Origin: Paenibacillus pabuli NBRC 13638
Lineage (GTDB): Bacteria; Bacillota; Bacilli; Paenibacillales; Paenibacillaceae
DNA length: 64,000 bases
Direction: 5' to 3'
Assembly: GCF_001514495.1 (NCBI RefSeq)
Contig: NZ_BCNM01000026.1
Span: forward strand, 29,546 to 93,545
Part shown: piece after piece, positions 7,170 through 16,126 of the stretch
How positions within the stretch are numbered: position 1 is the first letter of the stretch
Layout of the letters: each line of letters begins with the position of its first letter
Notes under the pieces: model-generated
Databases searched by the model: none
Seen by the model: the letters and a program-made list of their open reading frames with translations, nothing else
Told to the model about the DNA's origin: nothing
Program-made: the position numbers and the translations under genes

Positions 7170-8639
7170 TCAGGTTCCGCAGAATGTCTGGTATGAAGTA
7201 TCGCATTGTGCAGGCAGTTCAGCGTACTCGGCTTGTTCAGGGGAATGTGCATACGGGTGTGCCAGGACAGCAAGAAGCTTTTCCATCACAGCAAGGTCTC
7301 CATGATTCTCCGCTCGTTCAAGTGCTTCTTCTACCCGATGATTCCGTGGAATCACCGCCGGGTTGCTGTCTCGCATCAATTGATGCGAAACTTCTTTCGC
7401 TTCCTTCTGCCTGCCTAATCTCTCCTGCCACCGTTCGTTCCATCCAGCAAACTCTGAAGTTCCAAACCAGGACGTACCCTCCAACGTATCAAAGGTCAAT
7501 GCCAGGAATGTATTGGTGTAATCTGCATTATGCTTCTCCATGAGTTCTAGAAGATCTCTGATGAGCGATTCATCTTCAGCCTCTTCATTAAACAAGCCCA
7601 ATTTGGAACGCATACCGGAGAGCCAGTGATGATGATAAAGCTCAGAGAACTGTGCAATGGCATCCTGGGCGATCTGTACAGCTTTTTCTTCATCTTCATG
7701 CAAAAGTGGCAGCAGCGTCTCGGCAAATCGCGCCAGATTCCAGCCACCAATATACGGTTGATTACCATAGGCGTATCGTCCTTGCGTGTCAATAGAGCTA
7801 AATACCGTGGCCGGATTGTAGGCATCCATAAACGCACATGGTCCATAATCAATCGTCTCACCACTAATCGCCATGTTATCCGTGTTCATCACACCATGGA
7901 TGAATCCAACCTGTTGCCACTTCGCAATGAGAGACGCCTGCCGTTTAACTACTTCCTGAAGCAATAGAAGATAACGATTCTCCGCTTCAGCGATATCAGG
8001 AAAATGACGTTTCAACGTATAATCAGCCAATGCCAGAAGATCATCCATCGATGCCCCTCTGGCTGCATATTGAAAGGTTGCTACACGCAGATGACTGGAA
8101 GCAACCCTCGTCAAGATTGCACCTGGCCGTTCTGTTTCTCGTATGATGTTTTCTCCAGTAGAGACCACTGCCAGACTTCTTGTTGTAGGAATACCCAGTG
8201 CATACATCGCTTCACTAATAATATATTCACGCAGCATGGGTCCCACAGCAGCACGTCCATCACCTGCACGGGAGTATGGCGTTCTCCCTGAACCTTTCAG
8301 CTGGATATCCACCCGCTCACCTTGGGGCGTAATCTGTTCACCCAACAGTAAAGCCCGTCCATCACCAAGCATGTTGAAATTGCCGAACTGATGGCCTGCG
8401 TAAGCTTGAGCCAGAGGCTCGGCTCCTTCCGGAATCAGGTTACCTGCAAAAACGTTTGTCCCTTCATCACTATTAAGAGCCCCAGTATTCAGCCCCAAGC
8501 TTTCAGCAAGCAACGTATTGAAGATCATCATCTTCGGTGATTGAACAGGCTCCGCTCCCTGCCTTGTAAAAAAAGTCTGCGGCAAACGTGCATAACTGTT
8601 GTCAAAATGCCATCCTTTATTCAGCGTTTCTTGTTGCAT
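7170..8639 (-). CDS. selO: protein adenylyltransferase SelO (YdiU/UPF0061)
   Basis: A pseudokinase-fold enzyme that transfers AMP from ATP to Ser/Thr/Tyr of target proteins and is linked to redox stress in E. coli. The hallmark blocks are present: AYAGHQFGNFNMLGDGRA, IQLKGSGRTPYSRAGDGRA (Lys of the active site), and the metal-binding region MNTDNM...DYGPCAFMDAY. The protein ends in TFCGT. The cysteine stands where eukaryotic homologues have selenocysteine. It is 489 residues, full length. AAAGGAG lies 10 bases before the ATG. It has its own terminator and appears monocistronic. Confidence 0.95.
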   Translation of the reverse strand: MQQETLNKGWHFDNSYARLPQTFFTRQGAEPVQSPKMMIFNTLLAESLGLNTGALNSDEGTNVFAGNLIPEGAEPLAQAYAGHQFGNFNMLGDGRALLLGEQITPQGERVDIQLKGSGRTPYSRAGDGRAAVGPMLREYIISEAMYALGIPTTRSLAVVSTGENIIRETERPGAILTRVASSHLRVATFQYAARGASMDDLLALADYTLKRHFPDIAEAENRYLLLLQEVVKRQASLIAKWQQVGFIHGVMNTDNMAISGETIDYGPCAFMDAYNPATVFSSIDTQGRYAYGNQPYIGGWNLARFAETLLPLLHEDEEKAVQIAQDAIAQFSELYHHHWLSGMRSKLGLFNEEAEDESLIRDLLELMEKHNADYTNTFLALTFDTLEGTSWFGTSEFAGWNERWQERLGRQKEAKEVSHQLMRDSNPAVIPRNHRVEEALERAENHGDLAVMEKLLAVLAHPYAHSPEQAEYAELPAQCDTSYQTFCGT

Positions 8640-8752
8640 GTGATCACAACTCCTTTTCTGTGGGATATCCCACTGGTTTTATTTTAGCCTTGTAGACCAA
8701 TGCTCATTTATGTAGTCGCATGGAAATTCAACTGAAAGAACATGTAACATGC

Positions 8753-8956
8753 TCATGATGAAACTTTAGCATATTTATACCCCTTTTGCGAAAACTCCTT
8801 TAAAGAAATTTCGTTCATTTCCGGGGCAAGAATATCCACCATAAACCTTTCTGTATCAGCCTTTGTCAGCCGTCCTGAAAGAACTAAGGCAGCCTCAAAG
8901 AAGATAGCGCTTTCAATATTCCCAAAAAAAGGGTTGATAATTGAGAAACCATCCAC
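8753..8956 (-). pseudogene. possible gene remnant, unrecognised
   Basis: An open frame of about 67 codons from a GTG, soluble, with the C-terminal part FEAALVLSGRLTKADTERFMV. The frame remains open some 13 codons upstream without a start or a ribosome site. The protein reads as if it begins in the middle (VRTDDIIIVDGF). I do not recognise a family. It lies between selO and the oligosaccharide locus and partly underlies its control region, which fits the tail of an older gene cut by insertion of that locus. It may also be chance. Confidence 0.25.
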
Positions 8957-8983
8957 TATGATAATGTCATCAGTTCGGACAAT

Positions 8984-9005
8984 AAAGTTAAAGCACTTTA
9001 ACTTT
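8984..9005. promoter_or_regulatory. LacI-type operator I of the oligosaccharide ABC locus
   Basis: The left half AAAGTTAAAGC and right half ACTTTAACTTT are an inverted repeat with one central mismatch. The sequence is nearly identical to the perfect palindrome upstream of the GH8 gene at 17487-17510. It overlaps a possible -35 (TTAACT at 8998), with TATGAT at 9022-9027 spaced 18 bases. Likely bound by the LacI-family regulator encoded at 12456-13463. Confidence 0.72.
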
Positions 9006-9055
9006 CATTCAACTAACATCATATGATACCTTTACCTAGAGCAATATTTATAACG

Positions 9056-9077
9056 AAAGTTAAAGCGTTATAATTTT
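9056..9077. promoter_or_regulatory. LacI-type operator II, degenerate right half
   Basis: AAAGTTAAAGC is repeated exactly, and the other half GTTATAATTTT matches the inverse at 8 of 11 positions. It lies 72 bases from operator I (centre to centre) and 28 bases before the first permease gene, suitable for looping or cooperative repression. Confidence 0.6.
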
Positions 9078-9104
9078 ATATCCCATAGAAAGGTTGGTGT
9101 TTCC

Positions 9105-9998
9105 TTGACTCATCGCGAAAGCCGGCGGCAGACATTTTACCTGTACCTCTTCATTTCTCCATGGCTTATCGGTTTCCTTGTGTTTGCCTTGTATCCGATT
9201 CTGTCATCCCTTTATTACAGCTTCACGGACTATGACATTATCCACCCGCCAAAATACGTCGGACTCGCGAATTACAATGAAATGTTTCACAATGACCTAT
9301 TTTGGAAATCGGTTGTCGTAACGTTGCGCTATACATTCATCAGTGTACCGATTCAACTGATGCTGGCACTCGGATTTGCTCTCCTGCTCAATACGAAAAT
9401 ACCGTTCCGCGGATTTTTTCGAACCGCCATGTATTTTCCGAGCATGGTATCCGGTGTGGCGATGTCCCTGCTATGGTACTGGATTTTCAACCCGTCGATC
9501 GGTCTGTTCAATTACGTGCTGTCCTGGTTCGGTATTAGCGGCCCGTCCTGGCTCATGAGCCCCGATTATGCGCTTTACGCTTTGATGATTATGTCCTTCT
9601 GGACGGTGGGATCAGGCATGATTCTATTTCTTGCGGGGCTTCAGGGCGTTCCTGCCAGCCTTGTGGAAGCCGCCAAGCTTGACGGTGCGGGACGCTTCCG
9701 GATTTTCCTGAACGTAACGCTGCCCATGATTTCTCCGGTGCTTCTGTTCCAACTGATTATGGGCGTCATTGATTCCTTCCAGGTATTCACACAGGCGTAT
9801 GTAATGACCCAAGGGGGTCCAAACTATTCGACCTGGTTCTACGTTTACAACCTGTACACCAGCGCATTCAAGGAATACAGGGCAGGCTACTCCTCGGCAC
9901 TCGCGTGGGTGCTGCTGATCGTCGTCATGGCGTTTACGGCGCTCATTATCAAACTCTCGAACCGTTATGTTCACTATGAAGGAGGCGGACGCAAATGA
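9105..9998 (+). CDS. carbohydrate ABC transporter permease (MalF type)
   Basis: An inner-membrane subunit of a CUT1-class sugar importer, 297 residues with six helices. The EAA loop is visible as VEAAKLDGAGRFRIFLNVTLPMISPVL (about residues 188-214), which contacts the ATPase. The start is TTG at 9105 with AGAAAGG upstream. The next permease gene overlaps it by 4 bases. No ATPase gene is present, so it probably shares a general MsmX-type ATPase, which is usual in Bacillota. The neighbours (GH4, kinase, GH8) point to import of a beta-linked di- or oligosaccharide. Confidence 0.93.
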   Translation: MTHRESRRQTFYLYLFISPWLIGFLVFALYPILSSLYYSFTDYDIIHPPKYVGLANYNEMFHNDLFWKSVVVTLRYTFISVPIQLMLALGFALLLNTKIPFRGFFRTAMYFPSMVSGVAMSLLWYWIFNPSIGLFNYVLSWFGISGPSWLMSPDYALYALMIMSFWTVGSGMILFLAGLQGVPASLVEAAKLDGAGRFRIFLNVTLPMISPVLLFQLIMGVIDSFQVFTQAYVMTQGGPNYSTWFYVYNLYTSAFKEYRAGYSSALAWVLLIVVMAFTALIIKLSNRYVHYEGGGRK

Positions 9999-10879
9999 GT
10001 ACGATGCCGACTGTCGGCCCAGGGGCTTCACCTTCTGTGAATAAACGCCGGCTCAAAATTGACGCAGTTAGCGTTGCCAGCTTCATTGCCCTGCTGGTCA
10101 CCACCTTTCTCATGCTACTGCCTTTGTTTTTCATGGTCTCGACCTCACTGAAATCGAAGAAGGAACTGTTGAAGTTTCCTCCGACCTTTCTGCCGGAAAC
10201 TTGGCAGTGGAGCAACTACAGAGAAATTTTCGACACGCTGAATTTCAGTCAAATGTATATGAACAGTCTTATTATCGGTATTTTGACTGTTGTCGGCACT
10301 CTGTTTTCGTCAGCTCTTGCGGGGTATGGCTTCGCCAGATATCGGGGCAAGGGCAGCAACCTGTGGTTCATGCTTATGCTCAGTACGATGATGCTTCCCT
10401 ATCCTGCGATTATGATCCCGCAGTTCATTCTCTTTTCCAAGCTGAACTGGATCGATACCTTCCTGCCGCTGATCGTTCCTGCGTTTTTCGGTTCGGCATA
10501 CAACATCTTTTTGCTGCGTCAGTTCTTTTCCACGCTTCCGGATGAGCTGTTTGATGCCGGACGCATCGATGGCTGCAGCGAGTTCCGGATGTGGCGGCAA
10601 ATCGCTTTGCCTCTGTCCGGTCCGGCGCTTGCAACGGTTGCGATCTTTGCCTTCATCTACAGCTGGAACGACCTTTTGACACCTGTTCTCTATTTAAGCT
10701 CATCGGATAAGTTTACACTTCCGGTCGGTATGTCTTCCTTTACATCTTCGCGTTTTCGAATTCCGCCATGGCATCTGCTCATGGTTGCCTCCGTGCTGGC
10801 CATGCTGCCGATCGTGACTCTGTTTGCGATAGCCCAGAAACGGTTTGTCGAAGGAATTGTACTTACAGGCATCAAGTAA
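9995..10879 (+). CDS. carbohydrate ABC transporter permease (MalG type)
   Basis: The second CUT1 permease, 294 residues with six helices. Its EAA loop is ELFDAGRIDGCSEFRMWRQIALPLSGP (about residues 183-209). It overlaps the first permease gene (ATGA) and is translationally coupled. The N-terminal 25 residues are a polar extension before helix 1. A short GC hairpin (CCGCC...GGCGG) sits in the 53-base gap before the binding-protein gene and may set the higher relative expression of that gene. Confidence 0.93.
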   Translation: MSTMPTVGPGASPSVNKRRLKIDAVSVASFIALLVTTFLMLLPLFFMVSTSLKSKKELLKFPPTFLPETWQWSNYREIFDTLNFSQMYMNSLIIGILTVVGTLFSSALAGYGFARYRGKGSNLWFMLMLSTMMLPYPAIMIPQFILFSKLNWIDTFLPLIVPAFFGSAYNIFLLRQFFSTLPDELFDAGRIDGCSEFRMWRQIALPLSGPALATVAIFAFIYSWNDLLTPVLYLSSSDKFTLPVGMSSFTSSRFRIPPWHLLMVASVLAMLPIVTLFAIAQKRFVEGIVLTGIK

Positions 10880-10932
10880 AGACTCCGCCGTAGGGGCGGC
10901 AAACAACTTGAATATATGGGGGACTGTCGTTC

Positions 10933-12324
10933 ATGAATAAGATCAGGATCAAAAAGACTTTTGCACTTTTGCTTGCGACCAGTGTGCTCGTCGTATTGGC
11001 ATTGTCCGGCTGCAGCGGCGGCAAATCAGCGGGTGATGTAGCACCCGGTAATGACGGCGATAGCGCTAAATCCGGCTCCTCAGGCGAGAAAGTAACCATA
11101 ACGCATTACACCATCGATTCCGAGGACCGCACGTTTATTGAGAAGCTGATTCCCGACTTCGAAGCTGAGCATCCGAATATTAAGGTAAAAGTAGAAAAAG
11201 CTCCTTACGAGCAGTTCGACAGTAAGCTTCAAACGCTGATTGCCGGCGGCAAATCACCTGACGTCACAAGCCATTATGGCTACGGCGGATTTGCGGAGTA
11301 TTACAACAAGGACATGCTGCTCGACATGAATGACATTATTCAGGAAGACGGATTTAAGTCATCCGACTACAACATCCCGGATGACCTTATGAAAATCTAT
11401 ACCGTCAAAGATCATGTCTACGGTATTCCGGTCAACATGTACGTCACTCTGATGCTCTACAACAAAGACATGTTCGACGCTGCCAACGTTCCTTATCCAC
11501 CAAGCGATTACGAGGACAAGAGCTGGACGTTTGACAAAATGGTCGAAGATGCAAAGAAAATGACACTTGTATCCGGCGATATTGCCAAAACCCAATATGG
11601 CGTTGACTTCACTTGGTCCGAGCGCGATATGCGCCCGCTCTATTTTGGAGCCGAACCTTACTCCCAGGATACCTGGACCAATGGCGGCGTACCATCCGAG
11701 ACCCATTTCGATTCGCCGGAAGTCATCGCAGCCTATAACAAGCTGTTCAACCTGATCTTAAAAGATAAAGTATCCCCGACAACGGAATGGAGCAAAAGTG
11801 TTGCGGGACAAAACGGCGATGCATTCGTAACCGGCAAAGTGGGCATGACCGTCAGCGGCTCCTGGAGCCTTGCCGGCTCGAATGACTTCCCGTTCAAGGT
11901 TGGCGTGGCGGCAGTCCCTGCCGGTGGCAATGACAAGGTCCGCAGCGTGCTGTTCGTCGATCCGCTCTTGATTCTGAAGGGCTCCAAGCATCCGAAGGAA
12001 GCCTTTGAATGGATCAAGTATCTGGTTAGCGACGAGGTTCAGGAAAAATCCATCGAACTGAGCGGCGGCAACCCTCCTGTAAATACGAAGGCAGCCGAGA
12101 CCTATTACAAGCATTTTGATGGCATAGATCCGGCAGATGTGAAGAAGGTTTACGAAGGTGCTGTGAAATACGGATTTGAATCCTATAACCACCTGATCAC
12201 CCACTATTCTCAGATCAACGACATGTTCATCAACGAGATGCAGCCTATCGATACCGGACACAAAACCGTAGAAGAAGTGATGCCGACAATTCAGAAAAAG
12301 GTCATGGAAATTATCAAACGTTAA
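10933..12324 (+). CDS. sugar-binding lipoprotein of the ABC importer
   Basis: An extracellular solute-binding protein (family 1, MalE-like), 463 residues, anchored by a lipidated cysteine. Signal peptide residues 1-27 end in the lipobox LSGC. A Gly/Ser/Asp-rich linker runs to about residue 53, followed by the ligand-binding fold (ITHYTIDSEDRTFIEKLIPDFEAEHPNIKVKV...). GGGGGA lies 9-10 bases before the ATG. It captures the oligosaccharide released outside the cell, possibly by the GH8 enzyme of the same regulon. Ligand specificity is inferred from context only. Confidence 0.92.
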   Translation: MNKIRIKKTFALLLATSVLVVLALSGCSGGKSAGDVAPGNDGDSAKSGSSGEKVTITHYTIDSEDRTFIEKLIPDFEAEHPNIKVKVEKAPYEQFDSKLQTLIAGGKSPDVTSHYGYGGFAEYYNKDMLLDMNDIIQEDGFKSSDYNIPDDLMKIYTVKDHVYGIPVNMYVTLMLYNKDMFDAANVPYPPSDYEDKSWTFDKMVEDAKKMTLVSGDIAKTQYGVDFTWSERDMRPLYFGAEPYSQDTWTNGGVPSETHFDSPEVIAAYNKLFNLILKDKVSPTTEWSKSVAGQNGDAFVTGKVGMTVSGSWSLAGSNDFPFKVGVAAVPAGGNDKVRSVLFVDPLLILKGSKHPKEAFEWIKYLVSDEVQEKSIELSGGNPPVNTKAAETYYKHFDGIDPADVKKVYEGAVKYGFESYNHLITHYSQINDMFINEMQPIDTGHKTVEEVMPTIQKKVMEIIKR

Positions 12325-12335
12325 CGCTATACGTT

Positions 12336-12360
12336 GTGCCGTCCCGCAAGGGGCGGTGCA
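12336..12360 (+). other. GC hairpin after the binding-protein gene
   Basis: CCGTCCC-gcaa-GGGGCGG makes a 7 bp stem with a stable tetraloop but no T-run. Such hairpins often protect the 3' end of binding-protein mRNA and reduce downstream expression. Confidence 0.5.
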
Positions 12361-12455
12361 TCTGTTAAAATTGCTTCGCGGTCAGACCTCCGTACATGTA
12401 TACTAGTGTTAAGTCAATGTAAAGTACGGAAAATCTGCCGCAAGGAGAATAAACA

Positions 12456-13463
12456 ATGAAGGTTAGTATATTTGATGTAGCCAAAAAATCAGGGCTGTCC
12501 GTCGTGACAGTCTCACGCGTCTTAAACGGCGCCGAATCCGTCCGAGAGAAAAATAGGCAAAAGGTTCTGGAGGCGATCAAGGAGCTCGATTACCGTCCTA
12601 GCGCTGCCGCACGTAGTTTGGCCCGCGGCAAGACAGGCATCGTCGGTTTGATTGTAACCACCCTCCTGGATTCCTTCTTCGACGCTATCGTCAAGGAACT
12701 GAACGAGGTGCTTGCGCTTCACGGCTATTTTCTTGCCGTATCCGTCTCTACAGGCATCGGATCGGATGAAACCCACTACCTGATCCAGGAGGACCGGGTG
12801 GACGGTCTTATTCTGCTCTCGCCGATGGAAGAGGATAACTACATTGTAGAACTGAAAAGGCGCAATATTCCTTATGTCCTGATCGACAATCAGAAGCCGG
12901 AAAATGATGCTTTTTCCGTAACGATTGACAACTACAAAGGCGGCTATGCTGCTACGAAACATCTGCTTGATCTCGGTCATACCTCCATTGCACACTTAAG
13001 CGGGCAAGACATGTTCCGCAGTACGAGGGAGCGCCGCAGCGGTTTCCTGCATGCCCTTGGAGAAAAGGAACTGGCTCCGTTTGACATGATCACAGGCGAT
13101 TTCGAAATCGATTTTGGTTATGACATCTGCCGCCAATGGCTGCGGGAGGGACGCCTCCCTTCCGCGGTATTCGCGGGCGATGACAATATCGCGCTCGGGG
13201 TCGTGAACGCCCTCATGGAAGAAGGCATACGGGTACCTGAACAGGTAGCTATCGTCGGATATGACGATCAGTATATTTCATCCAAGCTGCACCCCCATCT
13301 GACAACGGTCCGGCAGCCTGCCGACCGCATTGGGGTTGCCGCTGCAGATATGCTGCTGAAACGCATGGAAGGCACGATGAAACGCGGGGCTAATGTGCGG
13401 ATCGACCCTGAACTCATCGTGAGAGAATCAACTGGATCACCACCAGAAGGTACAGCCGATTAA
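12456..13463 (+). CDS. LacI family transcriptional repressor
   Basis: A 335-residue regulator. Residues 1-60 are the LacI HTH and hinge (IFDVAKKSGLSVVTVSRVLNGAESV ... LDYRPSAAARSLARGKT). The rest is a periplasmic-binding-protein-like effector domain ending in VRESTGSPPE. AAGGAG is 8 bases before the ATG. It sits inside the operon between the binding protein and the kinase. The best candidate targets are the palindromes at 8984, 9056 and 17487, which have the size and symmetry of LacI-family operators. The effector is probably an imported sugar or its phosphorylated form. Confidence 0.93.
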   Translation: MKVSIFDVAKKSGLSVVTVSRVLNGAESVREKNRQKVLEAIKELDYRPSAAARSLARGKTGIVGLIVTTLLDSFFDAIVKELNEVLALHGYFLAVSVSTGIGSDETHYLIQEDRVDGLILLSPMEEDNYIVELKRRNIPYVLIDNQKPENDAFSVTIDNYKGGYAATKHLLDLGHTSIAHLSGQDMFRSTRERRSGFLHALGEKELAPFDMITGDFEIDFGYDICRQWLREGRLPSAVFAGDDNIALGVVNALMEEGIRVPEQVAIVGYDDQYISSKLHPHLTTVRQPADRIGVAAADMLLKRMEGTMKRGANVRIDPELIVRESTGSPPEGTAD

Positions 13464-13496
13464 AAAATTTATCCTTATATATAGGAGTGACGACCA

Positions 13497-14489
13497 TTGA
13501 CTTACTACTTGGGAATCGATGGGGGAGGAACAAAAACATATGCACTGCTGACCGATGACCGCGGCAATGTGCTTGGCAAAGGTGTGGGCGGCAACGGCAA
13601 TCACCAGATTGACCATGCCTTGGCCGCGCAAAGCATACGTGAAGCCGCCGAAGGCGCTCTGCACGAAGCAGGACTGCGGATTCATGAAATCTCGCACACC
13701 TATTTCGGACTTGCCGGCGCAGATCGGGAGGCAGATTACCGAATCCTGCACCCAATGATTCAGGAAATTGGATTCACCCGGAATTACTCGATTGACTGTG
13801 ACACAATGATCGGACTGCGTGCAGGCACGAACCGGCCTTACGGGGTCGCATTGATCTGCGGTACTGGCACCAACTCCGCAGGCCGCAATGCGGCAGGACA
13901 ACATGTGCAGGTCGGCGGTTTTAATTATATGTACGGTGATTTCGGCGGCGGCGGTTCCCTTAATATTGAGGTGTTCCGCTCCGTCATCCGTTCTTGGGAC
14001 GGCCGGGAGCAGACAACACTCCTGACTCCGCTGCTGCTGAACTTCCTTGGATATGACAGTGTCGGCGATATGTTCGATGACTTTCAGGATCACGGAAAGG
14101 AAGTACCTGTCCATGCTGCGAAGCTGTTGTTTGAAGCTGCCGCAGAGGACGATGCTGTCGCTTTGGAAATTCTGACCCGCCAGGGCGTGGAGCTTGGCAA
14201 ATCAGCGTCTGCGGTCATTCATAAACTTGGAATGGAAGAAGATATATTTGATGTTGTACTGGCAGGGAGTCTGCTAACACGGGGGGATCGTGGCTGGATT
14301 CGCAGCATGGTTGAACAGGCAGTCGCAACTGTCGCTCCGAATGCGGCCATCGTTACTTTGGCCACCGAGCCTGTCGTCGGTGCCTTATGGTGTGCTATGG
14401 ATGCGGACGGACATGCGGTAAGTCAGGATGTATATGATAAAATGCGGGTCTTCCGCGAATTTGAACATATTCAGCAAACCACAAGATAA
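13497..14489 (+). CDS. BadF/BadG-type sugar kinase (GlcNAc/GlcN kinase-like)
   Basis: A 330-residue ASKHA-fold ATPase. The phosphate-1 loop is GIDGGGTKT (residues 6-14), and the second phosphate loop is near ICGTGTNSAGRN. The YGDFGGGG block resembles N-acetylglucosamine kinases of this family. A TTG start at 13497 has GGAGTGACGACCA upstream. With no PTS in the locus, this kinase likely phosphorylates the sugar after ABC import and makes the 6-phosphate needed by the GH4 enzyme encoded next. Whether it acts on the monosaccharide (GlcN, GlcNAc) or directly on a disaccharide is open. Confidence 0.85.
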   Translation: MTYYLGIDGGGTKTYALLTDDRGNVLGKGVGGNGNHQIDHALAAQSIREAAEGALHEAGLRIHEISHTYFGLAGADREADYRILHPMIQEIGFTRNYSIDCDTMIGLRAGTNRPYGVALICGTGTNSAGRNAAGQHVQVGGFNYMYGDFGGGGSLNIEVFRSVIRSWDGREQTTLLTPLLLNFLGYDSVGDMFDDFQDHGKEVPVHAAKLLFEAAAEDDAVALEILTRQGVELGKSASAVIHKLGMEEDIFDVVLAGSLLTRGDRGWIRSMVEQAVATVAPNAAIVTLATEPVVGALWCAMDADGHAVSQDVYDKMRVFREFEHIQQTTR

Positions 14490-14543
14490 ATGTCTATAAA
14501 TACAGTTATCATAAAAAAGCTCATAAGAATGGAGTGTGCCTAA

Positions 14544-15869
14544 ATGGCTAATGAACCAGGATTGAAAATAGCGGTAATCGGCGGTGGATCCTCCTATACT
14601 CCGGAACTTGTTGAGGGATTCATCCTTCACCATGCCGAGCTTCCGGTACGTGAACTGTGGCTGGTCGATATTGAGCCGGGACAGCGCAAACTGAATATTG
14701 TCGGCAATTTGGCCAAACGCATGGTGGAGAAATCCGGGCTTCCGATTGCAGTTCATTTGACGTTCGACCGCCGCGAAGCAATCAAGGATGCAGACTTCGT
14801 CAGCACGCAAATGCGTGTCGGCATGCTTGACGCCCGTAGCCGTGATGAATCCATTCCCCTGAAATACGGCGTGATTGGCCAGGAAACCACCGGTCCCGGA
14901 GGCATGATGAAGGCGCTGCGCACGATTCCGGTCCTGCTTGATATCTGCCGAGATATTGAAGAACTCGCTCCTAATGCCTGGCTGTTGAACTTTACGAATC
15001 CGGCGGGTATGGTCACGGAAGCCATTCTGAAATATTCCAACGTTAAAAGCATTGGTCTCTGTAATGCACCGATCGGTCTGATCAAGCAGACTTCGGCCAA
15101 ATACGGCGTGGAAGCGGACCGCATCTATGCCGAGTTTGTCGGCCTGAACCATCTGCACTGGATTACGCGAATCGATGTGAACGGAGAAGACAAACTGGAT
15201 GAGATGCTGGCCGATACAGCCGGTTACAGCGCGAAGAATGTACCTGAACGGGAATGGAACCCGGAATTTCTGCAATCCCTGCATGCCCTGCCTTCCTACT
15301 ATCTGAAGTATTTTTATATGACCGATGCCATGCTCGAAGAGCAGCTGGAATCCTTACAAAAAGGCGGCAACCGTGCGGAAGTGGTTAAACGCGTCGAAGA
15401 AGAACTTTTCGAGCTTTACAATGATCCAGAGCTGAAAGATAAACCGAAGCAGCTGGAACAACGTGGCGGCGCCTTTTATTCCGAAGCAGCCGTAAACCTG
15501 ATGCGCTCACTCTACAACGGAACCAATGACATTCAGACGCTGAACGTTGCCAATCAAGGCATCATTGATTTCCTGCCGGACGATGCCAGCATAGAAGTCA
15601 ACTGCGTGGTCACCAAAACCGGCCCACTGCCGCTGCCGCTGACCAAGATTCCTCCGATGGCTGTCGGACTGATCCACGCGGTCAAAGCCTATGAGCGACT
15701 CGCCATCGATGCTGCCGTTACAGGCGATCGCGGATTGGCCATACAGGCATTGGCTCATCATCCTCTAGTGCCTTCGGTCGAAGTGGCGATCAATATGCTG
15801 GATGAAATGCTCGAAGCCAACAAGGACTATTTGCCGCAGTTTTTTAACGAATCTGCAGCTAGTGTATAA
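14544..15869 (+). CDS. GH4 6-phospho-beta-glycosidase
   Basis: An NAD+- and metal-dependent glycosidase of family GH4, closest in pattern to CelF/LicH 6-phospho-beta-glucosidases. The nucleotide loop is VIGGGSSYTPEL (residues 11-22). Asn150 lies in NFTNPAGMVTE, the metal cysteine is Cys173 in GLCNAPIG and the metal histidine is His203 in GLNHLHW. It is 441 residues, full length. It cleaves a glycoside phosphorylated at O6 of the non-reducing sugar, so an upstream phosphorylation step is required. The adjacent BadF-type kinase is the natural supplier. It is the last gene of the operon, followed by a terminator. Confidence 0.92.
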   Translation: MANEPGLKIAVIGGGSSYTPELVEGFILHHAELPVRELWLVDIEPGQRKLNIVGNLAKRMVEKSGLPIAVHLTFDRREAIKDADFVSTQMRVGMLDARSRDESIPLKYGVIGQETTGPGGMMKALRTIPVLLDICRDIEELAPNAWLLNFTNPAGMVTEAILKYSNVKSIGLCNAPIGLIKQTSAKYGVEADRIYAEFVGLNHLHWITRIDVNGEDKLDEMLADTAGYSAKNVPEREWNPEFLQSLHALPSYYLKYFYMTDAMLEEQLESLQKGGNRAEVVKRVEEELFELYNDPELKDKPKQLEQRGGAFYSEAAVNLMRSLYNGTNDIQTLNVANQGIIDFLPDDASIEVNCVVTKTGPLPLPLTKIPPMAVGLIHAVKAYERLAIDAAVTGDRGLAIQALAHHPLVPSVEVAINMLDEMLEANKDYLPQFFNESAASV

Positions 15870-15936
15870 TTCGTCTATCATCCATTCGCCCTGATACCAT
15901 AAGAAAAACGTCTATCAACGTACTTTCACACTAAAC

Positions 15937-15981
15937 GAAAAACCGCCATATCCCAGGATTTTCTGAGATATGGCGGTTTAT
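15937..15981. terminator. bidirectional terminator after the GH4 gene
   Basis: AACCGCCATATC (15941-15952) pairs perfectly with GATATGGCGGTT (15966-15977), with A-rich and T-rich flanks. Confidence 0.82.
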
Positions 15982-16058
15982 CGTTTATAGGCATTCCCCA
16001 TCTATAACGCTTGCTCAAATCGATTATTAAATCATTCTCCTAGCTAGGCTCCATCCAT

Positions 16059-16101
16059 AAAAAAGCAGGCAAGGGAACCCCTCTCTCCCTGCCTGCTTGC
16101 A
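16059..16101 (-). terminator. terminator of the GH8 gene
   Basis: On the minus strand AAGCAGGCAGGGA pairs with TCCCTTGCCTGCTT, followed by a T-run, 26 bases after the GH8 stop. Confidence 0.85.
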
Positions 16102-16126
16102 TCTGAGCAATTAGATTTCAAGTTGC

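Noticed and set aside
14385..15284. 299-codon antisense frame over the kinase/GH4 junction
   Set aside because: Both overlapped genes carry intact catalytic motifs, and the antisense product has no recognisable domain.
9105..15869. Locus reading as maltose or melibiose uptake
   Set aside because: The GH4 enzyme is of the CelF/LicH type rather than the alpha-glycosidase branch, and the linked secreted enzyme is GH8, so beta-linked substrates fit better.
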